The position numbers were made by a program, and so were the translations under genes. 64,000 bases of DNA from Pseudomonadota bacterium (GTDB taxonomy: Bacteria > Desulfobacterota > Desulfobacteria > Desulfobacterales > Desulfolunaceae): contig JAHIRD010000082.1 of assembly GCA_018818835.1 (NCBI GenBank), forward strand, positions 45,503-109,502, in the 5' to 3' direction. Under the pieces are notes generated by a model. The model was not told the origin of the DNA. It did not search any database and saw only the letters and a program-made list of their open reading frames with translations. Positions 54,401-62,508 of this stretch are shown here, piece by piece (within the stretch, counting starts at the first letter, position 1; every line of letters starts with the position of its first letter).

Positions 54401-57400
54401 AGCATCCCCGGACGTGAAATGAAACAGAATAACATGACTCAACCCAAGATTGTAAATGACGCGTTAAACGTGGTTCAGGAAGGATTACGATCCATGCAGG
54501 CCATCCAGGCCCAGACCGCCCAAGCCCATAACAGATTTCTTGAGGCCCAGGCAGAAGCCGGGAAAACCCTCCAGGCCATTATGGAAAAAGCACAGCATAT
54601 GATCCGGAACCAGGGATCGTCTTCAAGCTATGTGGCCGACATGCCACCGGCTCCGGTCCGGCAAACTGTCCAGGTTCAGGAAACACCGTCTGCCCGGCCC
54701 ATGCCTGCCCCCATGCCTGCACCCGTTCAAAGAAAAGCACCCCCTGCCCCGGCCAAAGCACCCCAGGCCTTTGTTTCGCCCAAGGCCAAGGACACGGATA
54801 TGGGGATGACCAAACACATTGAAACGCTCATGCTGGGCGTGGTCAGCGATCTGACAGGCTACCCCGTGGACATGATCGGCCTTGACATGGACATTGAAGC
54901 CGATCTGGGTATCGACTCCATTAAACGGGTGGAGATCATGTCCGAATTCGAAGAACGCATGCCTGATCTGCCCCCCATTTCACCCGATGCCATGTCCACC
55001 ATGAAAACCCTGGGTGCCATTGTGGCCCATGTGACTGAAAATATAACGGAAAGCAATGGGGCTGCTCCGGCCATGGAGGCCAGCATACCATCGGATGCGA
55101 TTCATGTTGACATGGAAAAACTGACCCGGACCATGCTGGCAGTTGTCAGCGATCTGACAGGCTACCCTGTGGAGATGATCGGCCTTGACATGGACATCGA
55201 AGCTGATCTGGGCATCGACTCCATCAAACGGGTGGAGATCATGTCCGAATTCGAAGAACGCATGCCCGATATGCCCCCCATTTCACCCGATGCCATGGCC
55301 ACCATGAAAACCCTGGGTGCCATTGTGGCCCATATAAACGAAAACGGCTCCACCCAAAAGTCAACACTGACCGGGCGTGCCCTCCCCCCAACAGAGACAA
55401 TTTTCATCGACCTGGACCATCTGACCCGGACCATGCTGGATGTGGTCAGCGATCTGACTGGGTACCCTGTGGACATGATCGGCCTTGACATGGACATCGA
55501 AGCTGATCTGGGCATTGACTCCATCAAACGTGTGGAGATCATGTCCGAATTTGAAGAACGCATGCCTCATCTGCCTCCGGTTTCACCCGATGCCATGGGA
55601 ACCATGAAAACCCTGGGCGCCATTGTGGCCCATGTTGCCGACAACTACTCTGCTCCTGAAACCTTATATACCGAACAGGCAACCCCCTCAATAGAGACAA
55701 TTTTCATTGACCTGGACCAGCTGACCCGAACCATGCTGGAGGTGGTCAGCGATCTCACAGGATACCCTGTGGATATGGTGGGCCTTGACATGGACATCGA
55801 AGCCGACCTGGGCATCGACTCCATCAAACGGGTGGAGATCATGTCCGAGTTCGAAGAGCGCATGCCTGATATGCCCCCGGTCTCACCCGAGGCCATGGCG
55901 ACCATGAAAACCCTGGGTGCCATTGTGGCCCATATTGCCGAAAACTGTTCAGCCCCGGAAACCGACCATGGTGGGCAATTTATCGAGCCATCAAAGGCGA
56001 TCACCATTGACATGGCCAAGCTCACACGAACCATGCTTGAGGTGGTCAGTGATCTGACAGGATACCCTGTGGATATGGTGGGTCTTGACATGGACATCGA
56101 AGCCGACCTGGGCATCGACTCCATCAAACGGGTGGAGATCATGTCAGAATTTGAAGAACGCATGCCCCATCTGCCCCCGGTCTCACCCGAGGCCATGGCC
56201 TCCATGAAAACCCTGGAACAAATCTGTGATTACATATCCTCAAACGGCTCAAGTCCCGCACCTGTAAAAAGCCATGTTCCCGAAATAAAGCCGCGCCCGG
56301 AAGAAATCAAACCATCCGTGTCCAGACAAATCGTACGCGTCAAAAAAACACGGATAAATAAAGACAAGCCCCTTGCCATTCCAAAGAACAAAATCGTCTA
56401 TGTCACCGATGACAAAAGCGGTCTTGGAAACGCCCTGGTCGTGGAATTGAAAAACCGTCATCTGAATGCCCAACTGATCCCCATAGATGGTAAGACCCCG
56501 GATGCTGCCGGGCTCGTGATCATCCCCGAATTCAAGAAAAAACGCTCGGGGGCATTGTCAAACCTTCCGGGATTCAAAAAGAAAGACCATGACATCTGGG
56601 ACACAAGCCATGACCTGTTCTTGAAACAGGCTTTTGAACTGGCCCATCAAGCAGGATCGGCCCTTATGGAATCCTCTGACCAGGGCGGTGCCTTTTTTGC
56701 CACCATCACCCGCATGGATGGGACCTTTGGTTTTTCCGGAGGAAAACTTGAGGCACCGATACTGGGCGGTCTTTCCGGGCTCCCCAAAACCGCTGCCTGG
56801 GAATGGCCTTCCGTCAGCTGCAAGGCCATCGACATCGACACCTCCACGAAAGTATCCAACACCCTGGCCCAGTCCCTTGTGGATGAATTCCTGCACCGGG
56901 GCCCTGTGGAGGTGGGATATTCAGAAAGTTATCGTTATTCCTTGAATCTGGAGCCCTCTCCTGTTGTTCCCGCCTCTTTTGACCTAAAGCCCAAAGACCT
57001 GGTCATTGTCACAGGGGGCGCCAAGGGTGTCACGGCTGCCACGGCCATTGCCCTGGCCGAAAAATCACAAGCCACCATCGTCCTTGTGGGACGTTCGGCA
57101 GAACCTGGGCCTGAACCTGAATGGCTTTCATCACTGACCGACGTTTCGGCCATCAAAAAAGCCATCATTGAAAACGAATTCAAAGGACAAAAAGCAACCC
57201 CGGCCCAGGTAGACAAAATTTACAAAACCTATATGGGTAACCGGGAAGTGGTCAACACCATCACCCGACTTAAAGCTGCCGGCTCTACCACGGTGTATCT
57301 GTCCGCCAATGTCAGGGATCAGTCAGCCATCCAGGCCTTGGTCAACACGGTCACCTCAAGCTATGGCCCGGTCAAAGCCCTTATCCATGGGGCAGGTGTT

Positions 57401-59881
57401 CTTGAAGACCGCCTGATCGTGGATCAGACGCCCGAACAGTTTGAGCATGTCTATGGAACCAAGGTCCGGGGTCTTGAAAACCTTCTCCAGTGTATTTCCC
57501 CTGACGACTTGAACTATCTGGTCCTCTTTTCATCCGTAAGCGCCAGGATAGGAAACAGCGGTCAAGTGGCCTATGCCATGGCCAATGAAGTGTTGAACAA
57601 AGTGGGACGACATCATGCCCGGCAACATCCCCACTGCCATGTTATTTCCATCAACTGGGGGCCCTGGGACGGAGGCATGGTCACAGACAGTCTGAAAAAA
57701 GAATTCGCCCGAAAACACGTGGAGTTGATTCCCCTTGACCAAGGGGCCCAGTGCATGATTGATGAAATGGGCGGAACCCTGAACCAGGACATCGAAGTGG
57801 TGATCGGCGGCACATTTCCAACCGAACATACCGATGCGTCAGTTGTTCCGGAACCCCTTAGTGAGACAAAGTCATCGAACCATCTGTCCCTTTCATTTAA
57901 AAAAGAGGTTGATATTCACTCCTATCCCATTTTGAGTTCCCATATCATCAACAAAAAACCCGTGGTGCCCTTTGCCCTTATGACCGAATGGTTTGGTCAT
58001 GGCGCATTGCACAAAAACCCGGGTTTCGTACTTCACGGGCTGGATGGCATGAGGGTTCTTAAGGGAATCAAAATCGACAAAGAGCCCAAGACCATCAGTC
58101 TGATGGCAAGTAAAATGGAAAAAAACGGATCATTTTTTGAAGTGGAGCTTGAAATCCTGAACGGGAAAAAGGAATCAGGGCATATTCATTCCAAAGCCAA
58201 AGCCATTTTGACTGAAACACTTCCCCAGGCCCCGGTCTATACGATTCCCCCGGAGATTCTTTCATCATCGTACCCTCGGGATCTGAATGATGCCTATGAG
58301 ACCATCCTTTTCCATGGTCCCCAGCTCAAAGGACTCAAGAAAATCCTGGGCTGTTCGTCACGGGGCATGGCTGCGGACGTTTCATCTGCCCCCTCACCCT
58401 CAGCCTGGATCACAGATCCCCTGCGGTCCAACTGGGTCACGGATCCCCTGGTTCTTGACTCTGCTTATCAGATGGCCATACTGTGGTGTTATGAAGAAAA
58501 AGGGCTGGTATCTTTACCCAGTTACAGTGCCTCATACCGCCAGTATTGCCGGACATTTCCCCAAGAGGGCATGACCGTGGTCATGGAGGTCAAGGACATC
58601 ACGGACCACAAGATGAAATCCGACTTCACCTTTCTGGATAATCAGAACAAGGTGGTGGCCACCATCAGTGGATATGAAGCGGTGATGGATGAATCCCTGA
58701 TGCAAACCTTCGGTAAAGACGATAAACACCCGGAAGGGCCTTTATTCGACCGGACAAAACTATTGGCCTATGCTATTGGAAAGCCCTCTGAAGCCTTTGG
58801 GAAACCCTATGAGGTCTTTGACCATGACAGGATCATCGCCAGACTGCCCGGACCTCCCTACTTTTTCATGGACAGTGTAAACAAAATTGATCATACAGCA
58901 TGGGAACTGAAGGCCGGTGGCTGGATAGAATCCGAATATACGGTTCCTGCCGATGAGTGGTACTTCAAGGCCAACCGTTCGGACAAAATGCCCTTTTGCG
59001 TTCTCCTTGAAATCGCCCTCCAGCCTTGCGGCTGGCTGGCAGCCTATGCAGGGTCAGCTTTGCACAGCGATAAGCAATTGAAATTCAGAAACCTGGGCGG
59101 TAAAGCGATCCTGACCAAAGAAATTGACCGTGATTCAGGCACACTGACCATGCGTACCCGAATGACCAAAGTCTCTGAGGCTGCCGGAATGATCATAGAA
59201 GATTTTGATATCCAGATTCTGCAAAACGGTGAAACGATTTATGACGGCAACACAAATTTCGGCTTTTTCACCAATGAAACCATGGAACAACAGGTGGGCA
59301 TCCGGAATCCTGAAAAAATTGTCTATACACCCACAGCTGAGGAACTTAAAAAAGCCCGATCACTGGATTTTAAAAAAGAAGCGCCCCTGACCCCCGATGA
59401 CCCGGCCTCGGATCCCTGCCCGGCCGTGGCCATGCCCTCCAAAGCCTTGCTCATGATTGACGGCATTGAATGTTATATCCAAGACGGAGGTCCCCAGGGA
59501 CTGGGTTATGTGCGCGGTTATAAAACCGTGGATATTGATGAATGGTTCTTCAAAGCCCATTTTTTTCAGGACCCGGTCTGCCCAGGCTCTTTAGGCATTG
59601 AATCCTTTCTCCAGCTGGTCAAATTCGCTGCTTTGGAACGATTCAGTGAACTCAAAGATACCCATCGGTTCGAATTCACTACCGGCATTGAAAATGAGTG
59701 GCTCTACCGGGGCCAGGTCATTCCCCGGAACAAAAAAGTCGAGGTCTCGGCCATCATCACCCAGGTCACACAAGGCGATGCCCCCGAGATAACAGCAGAC
59801 GGCTATCTTCAAGTGGACGGCCTTCTAATTTACCAGATGAAAAACTTCGGCATCCGATTGACACCCATCACAAACCCATAA
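51446..59881 (+). CDS. Condensed Pfa-type fatty acid/polyketide synthase (KS-AT-5xACP-KR-DH-DH-DH)
   Basis: 2811 residues. Ketosynthase (1-465) has Cys209 (LDAACASSFSAL), His344 (EAHGTGT) and His383 (NIGHTKASAG). The acyltransferase (about 575-880) has Ser678 in GHSYGEL. A helical and Pro-rich linker precedes five carrier domains with phosphopantetheine serines 1158, 1259, 1359, 1459 and 1559 (LGIDSIKRVEIMSEFEERMP). A ketoreductase (about 1850-2110; VTGGAKGVTAAT, Tyr2043) and a PKS-type dehydratase fold (about 2150-2420) complete a PfaA-like half. The tail carries two FabA-like hot-dog domains as in PfaC. In the first, Asn2510 stands in KANR where the active His would be. The second keeps His2705 in KAHFFQDPVCPGS. 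PfaC's KS/chain-length-factor pair and PfaB are absent. With pfaD it should make a long or unusual (possibly polyunsaturated) acyl chain; the product is unknown. No phosphopantetheinyl transferase is in the window. Confidence 0.93.
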   Translation: MNQDKKISPVAIIGLSCLFPKAPGMKEYWRLVYQGEDAITDVPESHWNANDYYSENPKTQDHTYCTRGGYLLPVPFNPAEFGLPPSILEATDTSQILGLVASKMALNDAGYGKDREFDRDRVSVMLGATVTQELVISMGSRLGHPKWRRALEDSGIPPEKVKEVMERISDSYAPWQESTFPGLLGNVISGRIANRFDFGGVNTTLDAACASSFSALNLAFMEIQSGKSDMVLTGGVDTLNDIFMHMCFAQTGVLSHTGSVKAFSDKADGTVIGEGIGIVILKKLEQAEKDGDKIYAVIRSVGGSSDGKSLSIYAPSAKGQAKAIQRAYDQAGISPATVELLEAHGTGTRGDVVEFQGLTQVFSKHSDKKNWCALGTVKSNIGHTKASAGVAGLIKGVLSLYHKVLPPTLNIDTPDPKMNIKDSPFYLCTESRPWLTPQAGHPRRCGVTACGFGGSNFHVILEEYVKDKKEVSWDGAVEILAFSGQSESVILRKIEAFKKEAVLDKPLYMCDAFFHYHASVSRNAFQEKDPIRLLLIIGKDDIPTDKLDKAVQGLHSDTTEALSRQNIFLDKNPAAKDGLAFLFPGQGSQYTHMGKDIINVFPEAREVLEKINAHFDQADTRLSDIIYPLPDHIQDRKTSEDALRKTDKAQPSIGAISLAMNRVLGRFGVTPQATCGHSYGELSALCSAGWLPEDDFLTLSVARGKFMAACGDKAGTMLAVKAPLDDLDHLVKTPGLNVVLANRNSYDQGVLSGSFESIEKAEGLCKEKGYRTTRLPVAAAFHSSLVEAAAKPFGKEVRKHPMTPTPITVYSNTTGEPYPASKPKDMETILGNQLLNPVRFVDNIENMYKSGIRTFVEVGPKPVLNGLVSSILKDRPATILSLDASSGKKFGLIDLARTLCSLAVTGYPVSLSSWEQGMEKPEKMAMNIPICGANYRNPVKPRPKTTMALPQAPIAPRSDNLMPEAPKSFPVKAENALPEIPVQGTSIPGREMKQNNMTQPKIVNDALNVVQEGLRSMQAIQAQTAQAHNRFLEAQAEAGKTLQAIMEKAQHMIRNQGSSSSYVADMPPAPVRQTVQVQETPSARPMPAPMPAPVQRKAPPAPAKAPQAFVSPKAKDTDMGMTKHIETLMLGVVSDLTGYPVDMIGLDMDIEADLGIDSIKRVEIMSEFEERMPDLPPISPDAMSTMKTLGAIVAHVTENITESNGAAPAMEASIPSDAIHVDMEKLTRTMLAVVSDLTGYPVEMIGLDMDIEADLGIDSIKRVEIMSEFEERMPDMPPISPDAMATMKTLGAIVAHINENGSTQKSTLTGRALPPTETIFIDLDHLTRTMLDVVSDLTGYPVDMIGLDMDIEADLGIDSIKRVEIMSEFEERMPHLPPVSPDAMGTMKTLGAIVAHVADNYSAPETLYTEQATPSIETIFIDLDQLTRTMLEVVSDLTGYPVDMVGLDMDIEADLGIDSIKRVEIMSEFEERMPDMPPVSPEAMATMKTLGAIVAHIAENCSAPETDHGGQFIEPSKAITIDMAKLTRTMLEVVSDLTGYPVDMVGLDMDIEADLGIDSIKRVEIMSEFEERMPHLPPVSPEAMASMKTLEQICDYISSNGSSPAPVKSHVPEIKPRPEEIKPSVSRQIVRVKKTRINKDKPLAIPKNKIVYVTDDKSGLGNALVVELKNRHLNAQLIPIDGKTPDAAGLVIIPEFKKKRSGALSNLPGFKKKDHDIWDTSHDLFLKQAFELAHQAGSALMESSDQGGAFFATITRMDGTFGFSGGKLEAPILGGLSGLPKTAAWEWPSVSCKAIDIDTSTKVSNTLAQSLVDEFLHRGPVEVGYSESYRYSLNLEPSPVVPASFDLKPKDLVIVTGGAKGVTAATAIALAEKSQATIVLVGRSAEPGPEPEWLSSLTDVSAIKKAIIENEFKGQKATPAQVDKIYKTYMGNREVVNTITRLKAAGSTTVYLSANVRDQSAIQALVNTVTSSYGPVKALIHGAGVLEDRLIVDQTPEQFEHVYGTKVRGLENLLQCISPDDLNYLVLFSSVSARIGNSGQVAYAMANEVLNKVGRHHARQHPHCHVISINWGPWDGGMVTDSLKKEFARKHVELIPLDQGAQCMIDEMGGTLNQDIEVVIGGTFPTEHTDASVVPEPLSETKSSNHLSLSFKKEVDIHSYPILSSHIINKKPVVPFALMTEWFGHGALHKNPGFVLHGLDGMRVLKGIKIDKEPKTISLMASKMEKNGSFFEVELEILNGKKESGHIHSKAKAILTETLPQAPVYTIPPEILSSSYPRDLNDAYETILFHGPQLKGLKKILGCSSRGMAADVSSAPSPSAWITDPLRSNWVTDPLVLDSAYQMAILWCYEEKGLVSLPSYSASYRQYCRTFPQEGMTVVMEVKDITDHKMKSDFTFLDNQNKVVATISGYEAVMDESLMQTFGKDDKHPEGPLFDRTKLLAYAIGKPSEAFGKPYEVFDHDRIIARLPGPPYFFMDSVNKIDHTAWELKAGGWIESEYTVPADEWYFKANRSDKMPFCVLLEIALQPCGWLAAYAGSALHSDKQLKFRNLGGKAILTKEIDRDSGTLTMRTRMTKVSEAAGMIIEDFDIQILQNGETIYDGNTNFGFFTNETMEQQVGIRNPEKIVYTPTAEELKKARSLDFKKEAPLTPDDPASDPCPAVAMPSKALLMIDGIECYIQDGGPQGLGYVRGYKTVDIDEWFFKAHFFQDPVCPGSLGIESFLQLVKFAALERFSELKDTHRFEFTTGIENEWLYRGQVIPRNKKVEVSAIITQVTQGDAPEITADGYLQVDGLLIYQMKNFGIRLTPITNP
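54800..56235 (+). repeat. Five near-identical ~300-bp tandem repeats encoding the carrier domains
   Basis: The active-site serine codons fall at 54917, 55220, 55520, 55820 and 56120, i.e. spacings of 303, 300, 300 and 300 bp. Within each unit long stretches such as gtggagatcatgtc and ggccttgacatggacat are unchanged even at silent positions. The low synonymous divergence points to recent duplication or gene conversion. Linkers between units (10-20 residues) differ more. Confidence 0.9.
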
Positions 59882-60444
59882 ACATCTTTCTGGCCATGAT
59901 CTCATGCGAGGTCATGGCCTATCACTCCGCTGTGCCATTCCAGGCACGGCTTTTTGACCCGGAATCCATATCCGTAAAAGCATAATAGTTCTATTCAATT
60001 TCACCATCCCTGACCCAACACCATGGATTCCGGATCGGCTTCACATTCCCGGCTGAATGCCCCGGATGCTTCGATGGACGATTCAAACTTCGGAAACAGC
60101 ATAAAGCCGCCCGGAATGACAAGGTTGAGTGCCAATTCGGCGGGCACAGCCCGCCCTACGAGGTCTTTCGCAATAATTTACAATCAGGCATAAACTGTTT
60201 TTGAAGGCGAATCAACTACCCCATATTCCACATTATAAATAAAATACCCCATGGCACATTCTTTTTCTGTCCCATGGGGTACTTTTACAAGGCGATATAT
60301 TTTATTAGTTGTATTATCAGCATATTACAAAAATGGCATGGTTTTAGCTATACTATTCATTTAACACGGCAACGAACACGCCTTCAACACGATTTAAGAA
60401 GAAAGCGTGTTAACCATATTAACCATTAATTTAGGGAGTATGTC
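59882..60444. other. Intergenic region with REP-like palindrome and terminator
   Basis: Holds a REP-like palindrome near 60138-60162 (ggcgggcacagcccgccc, then tacga). A hairpin at 60245-60281 (taccccatgg/ccatggggta) follows, with cttttac after it. The rest is AT-rich; the promoter of the secreted repeat protein should lie in 60300-60420. Confidence 0.55.
60245..60286 (+). terminator. Hairpin terminator after the synthase gene
   Basis: taccccatgg and ccatggggta pair perfectly over 10 bp around a T-rich loop, followed by cttttac. This is the first plausible terminator after the synthase stop, about 360 bp downstream. Confidence 0.6.
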
Positions 60445-60849
60445 ATGAAAAAAACAACCGCAAATACATTAGGCATCGCATTTATAAGCACTATCCTCGC
60501 AGTCGCATGTTCTGCCCAAGTTTGTTTTTCCGATTCATTTGTTGATGAGTCAGTCATTAATGCCACCAAGGATTTCACCTTTGGCCGTTGTGTTCAGACT
60601 GTTGACAAAACAGATGCTATAACGGCTCACAACAACGCCAATGTTATGGAAAACGGGGATTCTTTTGTTAATGCATCCGTTGTGGAAGCCTTGAATGGTT
60701 TCACATTTGGAAAATCAGATTATTCCATATCAACGAAACGTGCTGATGCGACAAAATTGAACGCCGGGGATTCCTTTGTTAACGAATCTGTCATCAGGCA
60801 ATTGGAAGGTATGTCATTATCTAAATTGACACTTACCTATGCCAACTAA
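60445..60849 (+). CDS. Small secreted protein with three 'DSFVxxSV' repeats
   Basis: 134 residues. A Sec signal (MKKTTANTLGIAFISTILAV, cleavage near ACSAQVCFS) is followed by three related units: SDSFVDESVINATKDFTFGR, GDSFVNASVVEALNGFTFGK and GDSFVNESVIRQLEGMSLSK. They are separated by 20-25 variable residues. Ribosome-binding site agggag. The mature protein has no membrane anchor, so it is periplasmic or exported. The third repeat occurs again as a DNA fragment at 18473-18586, so at least one paralogue existed. The family is not recognised and no function is assigned. A strong terminator follows. Confidence 0.65.
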   Translation: MKKTTANTLGIAFISTILAVACSAQVCFSDSFVDESVINATKDFTFGRCVQTVDKTDAITAHNNANVMENGDSFVNASVVEALNGFTFGKSDYSISTKRADATKLNAGDSFVNESVIRQLEGMSLSKLTLTYAN

Positions 60850-60910
60850 GATGATCTCGATGGGCGTCACCCCAACAATCAATCGCATCACAGATACACA
60901 CTAAACATGA

Positions 60911-60950
60911 GAAACCGGCCAAGATCATTCTTGACCGGTTTCCATGTTTT
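60911..60950 (+). terminator. Rho-independent terminator of the secreted repeat protein gene
   Basis: gaaaccggccaaga and ttgaccggtttc form a 12-bp stem with one G-T type mismatch, followed by catgtttt. Confidence 0.8.
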
Positions 60951-61323
60951 ATTGATTTGTACTTTTTGGTAAAAAGTCAACGAAGAGATATGGAAAAGGA
61001 CTCTATATCCGGCGAACCGATCCATCCTATTCCGGTAATGTGATCATGAAAATTCCCATGAGTATCTACAAACTTACCCTTTATCGGCAGCTCGGCGATA
61101 TTGGAGTATTTTGTGAGGGGCTTGATATATTGCAGCCATGTGTGTCATCGTGTTCCTCTCTTAAAATATTATATATATTAATCGTTTCAGAGAGTTTTAT
61201 GGCAGATTGAAAGGATGTCGCACAAATTCGGGTTCAATACAGTTCTTGAAGAAATGGAATCATAAAATAATGATTGTTTCTTTCCAAGGAATATTAAAAA
61301 GAAGATTCTTTGTCAATTAAAAT

Positions 61324-61578
61324 TTGACATATCCCTGCTTCTCAAAAGGGGGAAAATTCGGACAAAATAAAGACCTTTCAAAATTGAGAACCGTTATTGA
61401 AAAACTATCCTCTGGCAACTTGTTGGAACCAGTCTATCGCGATCATCCCCTTTCAGGAAATTGGAAAAATCATCAGGATTGTCATATTGAGCCCGACTGG
61501 ATTTTAATATACCGAATCACCGAAGAAGACTTATACCTCGAAAGAACCGGATCGCACTCAGATCTATTCAAAAAGTAG
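61324..61578 (+). pseudogene. YafQ/RelE-type mRNA interferase toxin, N-terminally damaged
   Basis: From residue 16 onward the chain matches YafQ toxins well: NKDLSKLRTVIEKLSSGN, YRDHPLSGNWKNHQDCHI, EPDWILIYRI, and the C-terminal ERTGSHSDLF, with catalytic-type His and Phe residues. The first ~20 residues should be the conserved FKKDxKxxxKRGK strand-helix but read MTYPCFSKGGKFGQ from a TTG. This suggests a frameshift or replaced 5' end. No DinJ-like antitoxin gene lies upstream. Probably inactive. Confidence 0.6.
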
Positions 61579-61617
61579 AAAATCTCAAAACGCGAACGTA
61601 TGGGTCAGGGGCGCTTG

Positions 61618-61691
61618 GTCGAGTAGGCTAAAGGAACCTCCCCCTTGGCCTCTCACAGAACCGTACGTGAAACTCTCGCTTCATACGGCTC
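61618..61691 (-). mobile_element. 3' end of a group II intron (domains V and VI), remnant
   Basis: The reverse strand carries a 34-base domain V at 61691-61658: it begins GAGCCGTATG (with the catalytic AGC), has a GAGA tetraloop, and ends CACGTACGGTTC. Domain VI follows (ggccaagggggaggttcc, then tttagcc, with a likely bulged branch-point A). The intron ends in cctactcgac at 61618. Upstream, where domain IV and a reverse transcriptase gene should be, no such coding sequence exists, so only the 3' end survives. This is an established RNA fold recognised by sequence. Confidence 0.8.
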
Positions 61692-61974
61692 TTCCTGTCC
61701 AATCTTTCAATCATCCTTTAGTTACTGTTCAAATTCAGTGGTTCATTTTCATTCATCTCTTCAAAACATACCTGACAGATTTATTTCGGCCTTTTCCCTA
61801 TCGCTCACGACAAACACTCTTGATGGATGCCGCATAGGGCAGTTTGATTCCAGTATCTGATTACCGAAACCGAGGGGCCGACACTCATCTTCAATACAGC
61901 ATGAAAGACTCGCGTCTTTCTTCATGGCACACGAGCGCAGCGGAAGCAATCCCTTGCATGTATTTGTTGGCAGT
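61692..61974. other. Non-coding stretch between intron remnant and first cassette; partial attC
   Basis: No gene is supported. On the reverse strand gccaacaaatacatgcaagg begins at about 61972, matching the start of the neighbouring attC sites (gccaacaatt, gctaacaatg). A matching right arm was not found, so this attC seems truncated, possibly by the intron or a later deletion. A small hairpin gaaagactcgcgtctttc lies at 61904-61921. Confidence 0.4.
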
Positions 61975-62439
61975 TTATGTTTGTTTTCGACGGCGAGGTG
62001 AATAATAAGTTCCATTTCTAAATTTTGCCAGCATTTTGCCTTTTTCAGTGATTGGAAAAGACCAACAATGCACCCTGGCACCCTTTGCCCTGTGAGAATT
62101 ACGAAATTGTGCATATTTAAACTCCCACACCACATTGCATTTTGTTCCAAAATCAATTTTTGACATTGCTCTTATTACATTTAAGAAGGTTGTTTTACCA
62201 ACCATACTTACATCAAGCATTTTACTGATTAAATATCCATCTCTCGGATCAGATGTATTTGAAATAATAATTTCAAATACATCTGACAAAGATATTGTTT
62301 CCCTATTATCCCAGTAAGTTCTACAGATATTATTTCGAGCTGCTACAGGAAAACCCAAAGAATATAGCAAATTAAACTTTGGCCATTGTTTTTCTATATC
62401 ATCTGTCTTTGGCAATTCATTTTTGATGTTTGTTGTCAT
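61975..62439 (-). CDS. Hypothetical protein of an integron-type cassette
   Basis: 154 residues from the ATG at 62439; a TTG at 62457 inside the attC site is also open. There is no signal peptide or membrane helix. The C-terminal half is basic and aromatic (FRNSHRAKGARVHCWSFPIT, then GTYYSPRRRKQT), perhaps nucleic-acid binding, but no family is recognised. A perfect 17-bp inverted repeat lies within the coding sequence. It is flanked by attC-like sites and oriented like all other genes in this block, as expected for a gene cassette. Confidence 0.55.
   Translation of the reverse strand: MTTNIKNELPKTDDIEKQWPKFNLLYSLGFPVAARNNICRTYWDNRETISLSDVFEIIISNTSDPRDGYLISKMLDVSMVGKTTFLNVIRAMSKIDFGTKCNVVWEFKYAQFRNSHRAKGARVHCWSFPITEKGKMLAKFRNGTYYSPRRRKQT
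62249..62286. repeat. Perfect 17-bp-arm inverted repeat inside a cassette gene
   Basis: tcagatgtatttgaaat, a 4-base loop aata, then atttcaaatacatctga: no mismatches. It encodes S-D-V-F-E-I-I-I-S-N-T-S-D of the cassette protein. Such a perfect stem inside a coding region is unlikely by chance. Confidence 0.85.
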
Positions 62440-62451
62440 TTTTAATTTTTC

Positions 62452-62508
62452 TGTCAACGTATGCTTCAGGCGCGGCGTTTAGCCGTCGCCTGGAAGCAAT
62501 TGTTGGCG
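62452..62508 (-). repeat. attC-type recombination site (short form, 57 bp)
   Basis: On the reverse strand: R''-like GCCAAC followed by AATTG, left arm TGCTTCCAGGCGACGGC, loop, right arm GCCGCGCCTGAAGCA, then R'-like CGTTGACA. The left arm has two extra bases (C and A) with no partner, giving the extrahelical bases typical of attC. Start AAC-AAT resembles the aadA1 attC (CTAACAATT). The toxin stop codon abuts the site. Confidence 0.7.

Noticed and set aside
55162..56205. Long open frames on the reverse strand across the carrier-domain repeats (repeating MRSSNSDMISTRLMESMPRS)
   Set aside because: They are antisense shadows of the repeated ACP coding sequence; the same string recurs because the sense DNA is repeated, and there are no ribosome-binding sites.
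61761..62156. Reverse-strand 131-codon frame over the cassette gene end
   Set aside because: Out of frame with the better-supported cassette protein, crosses the partial attC, and has no family pattern.
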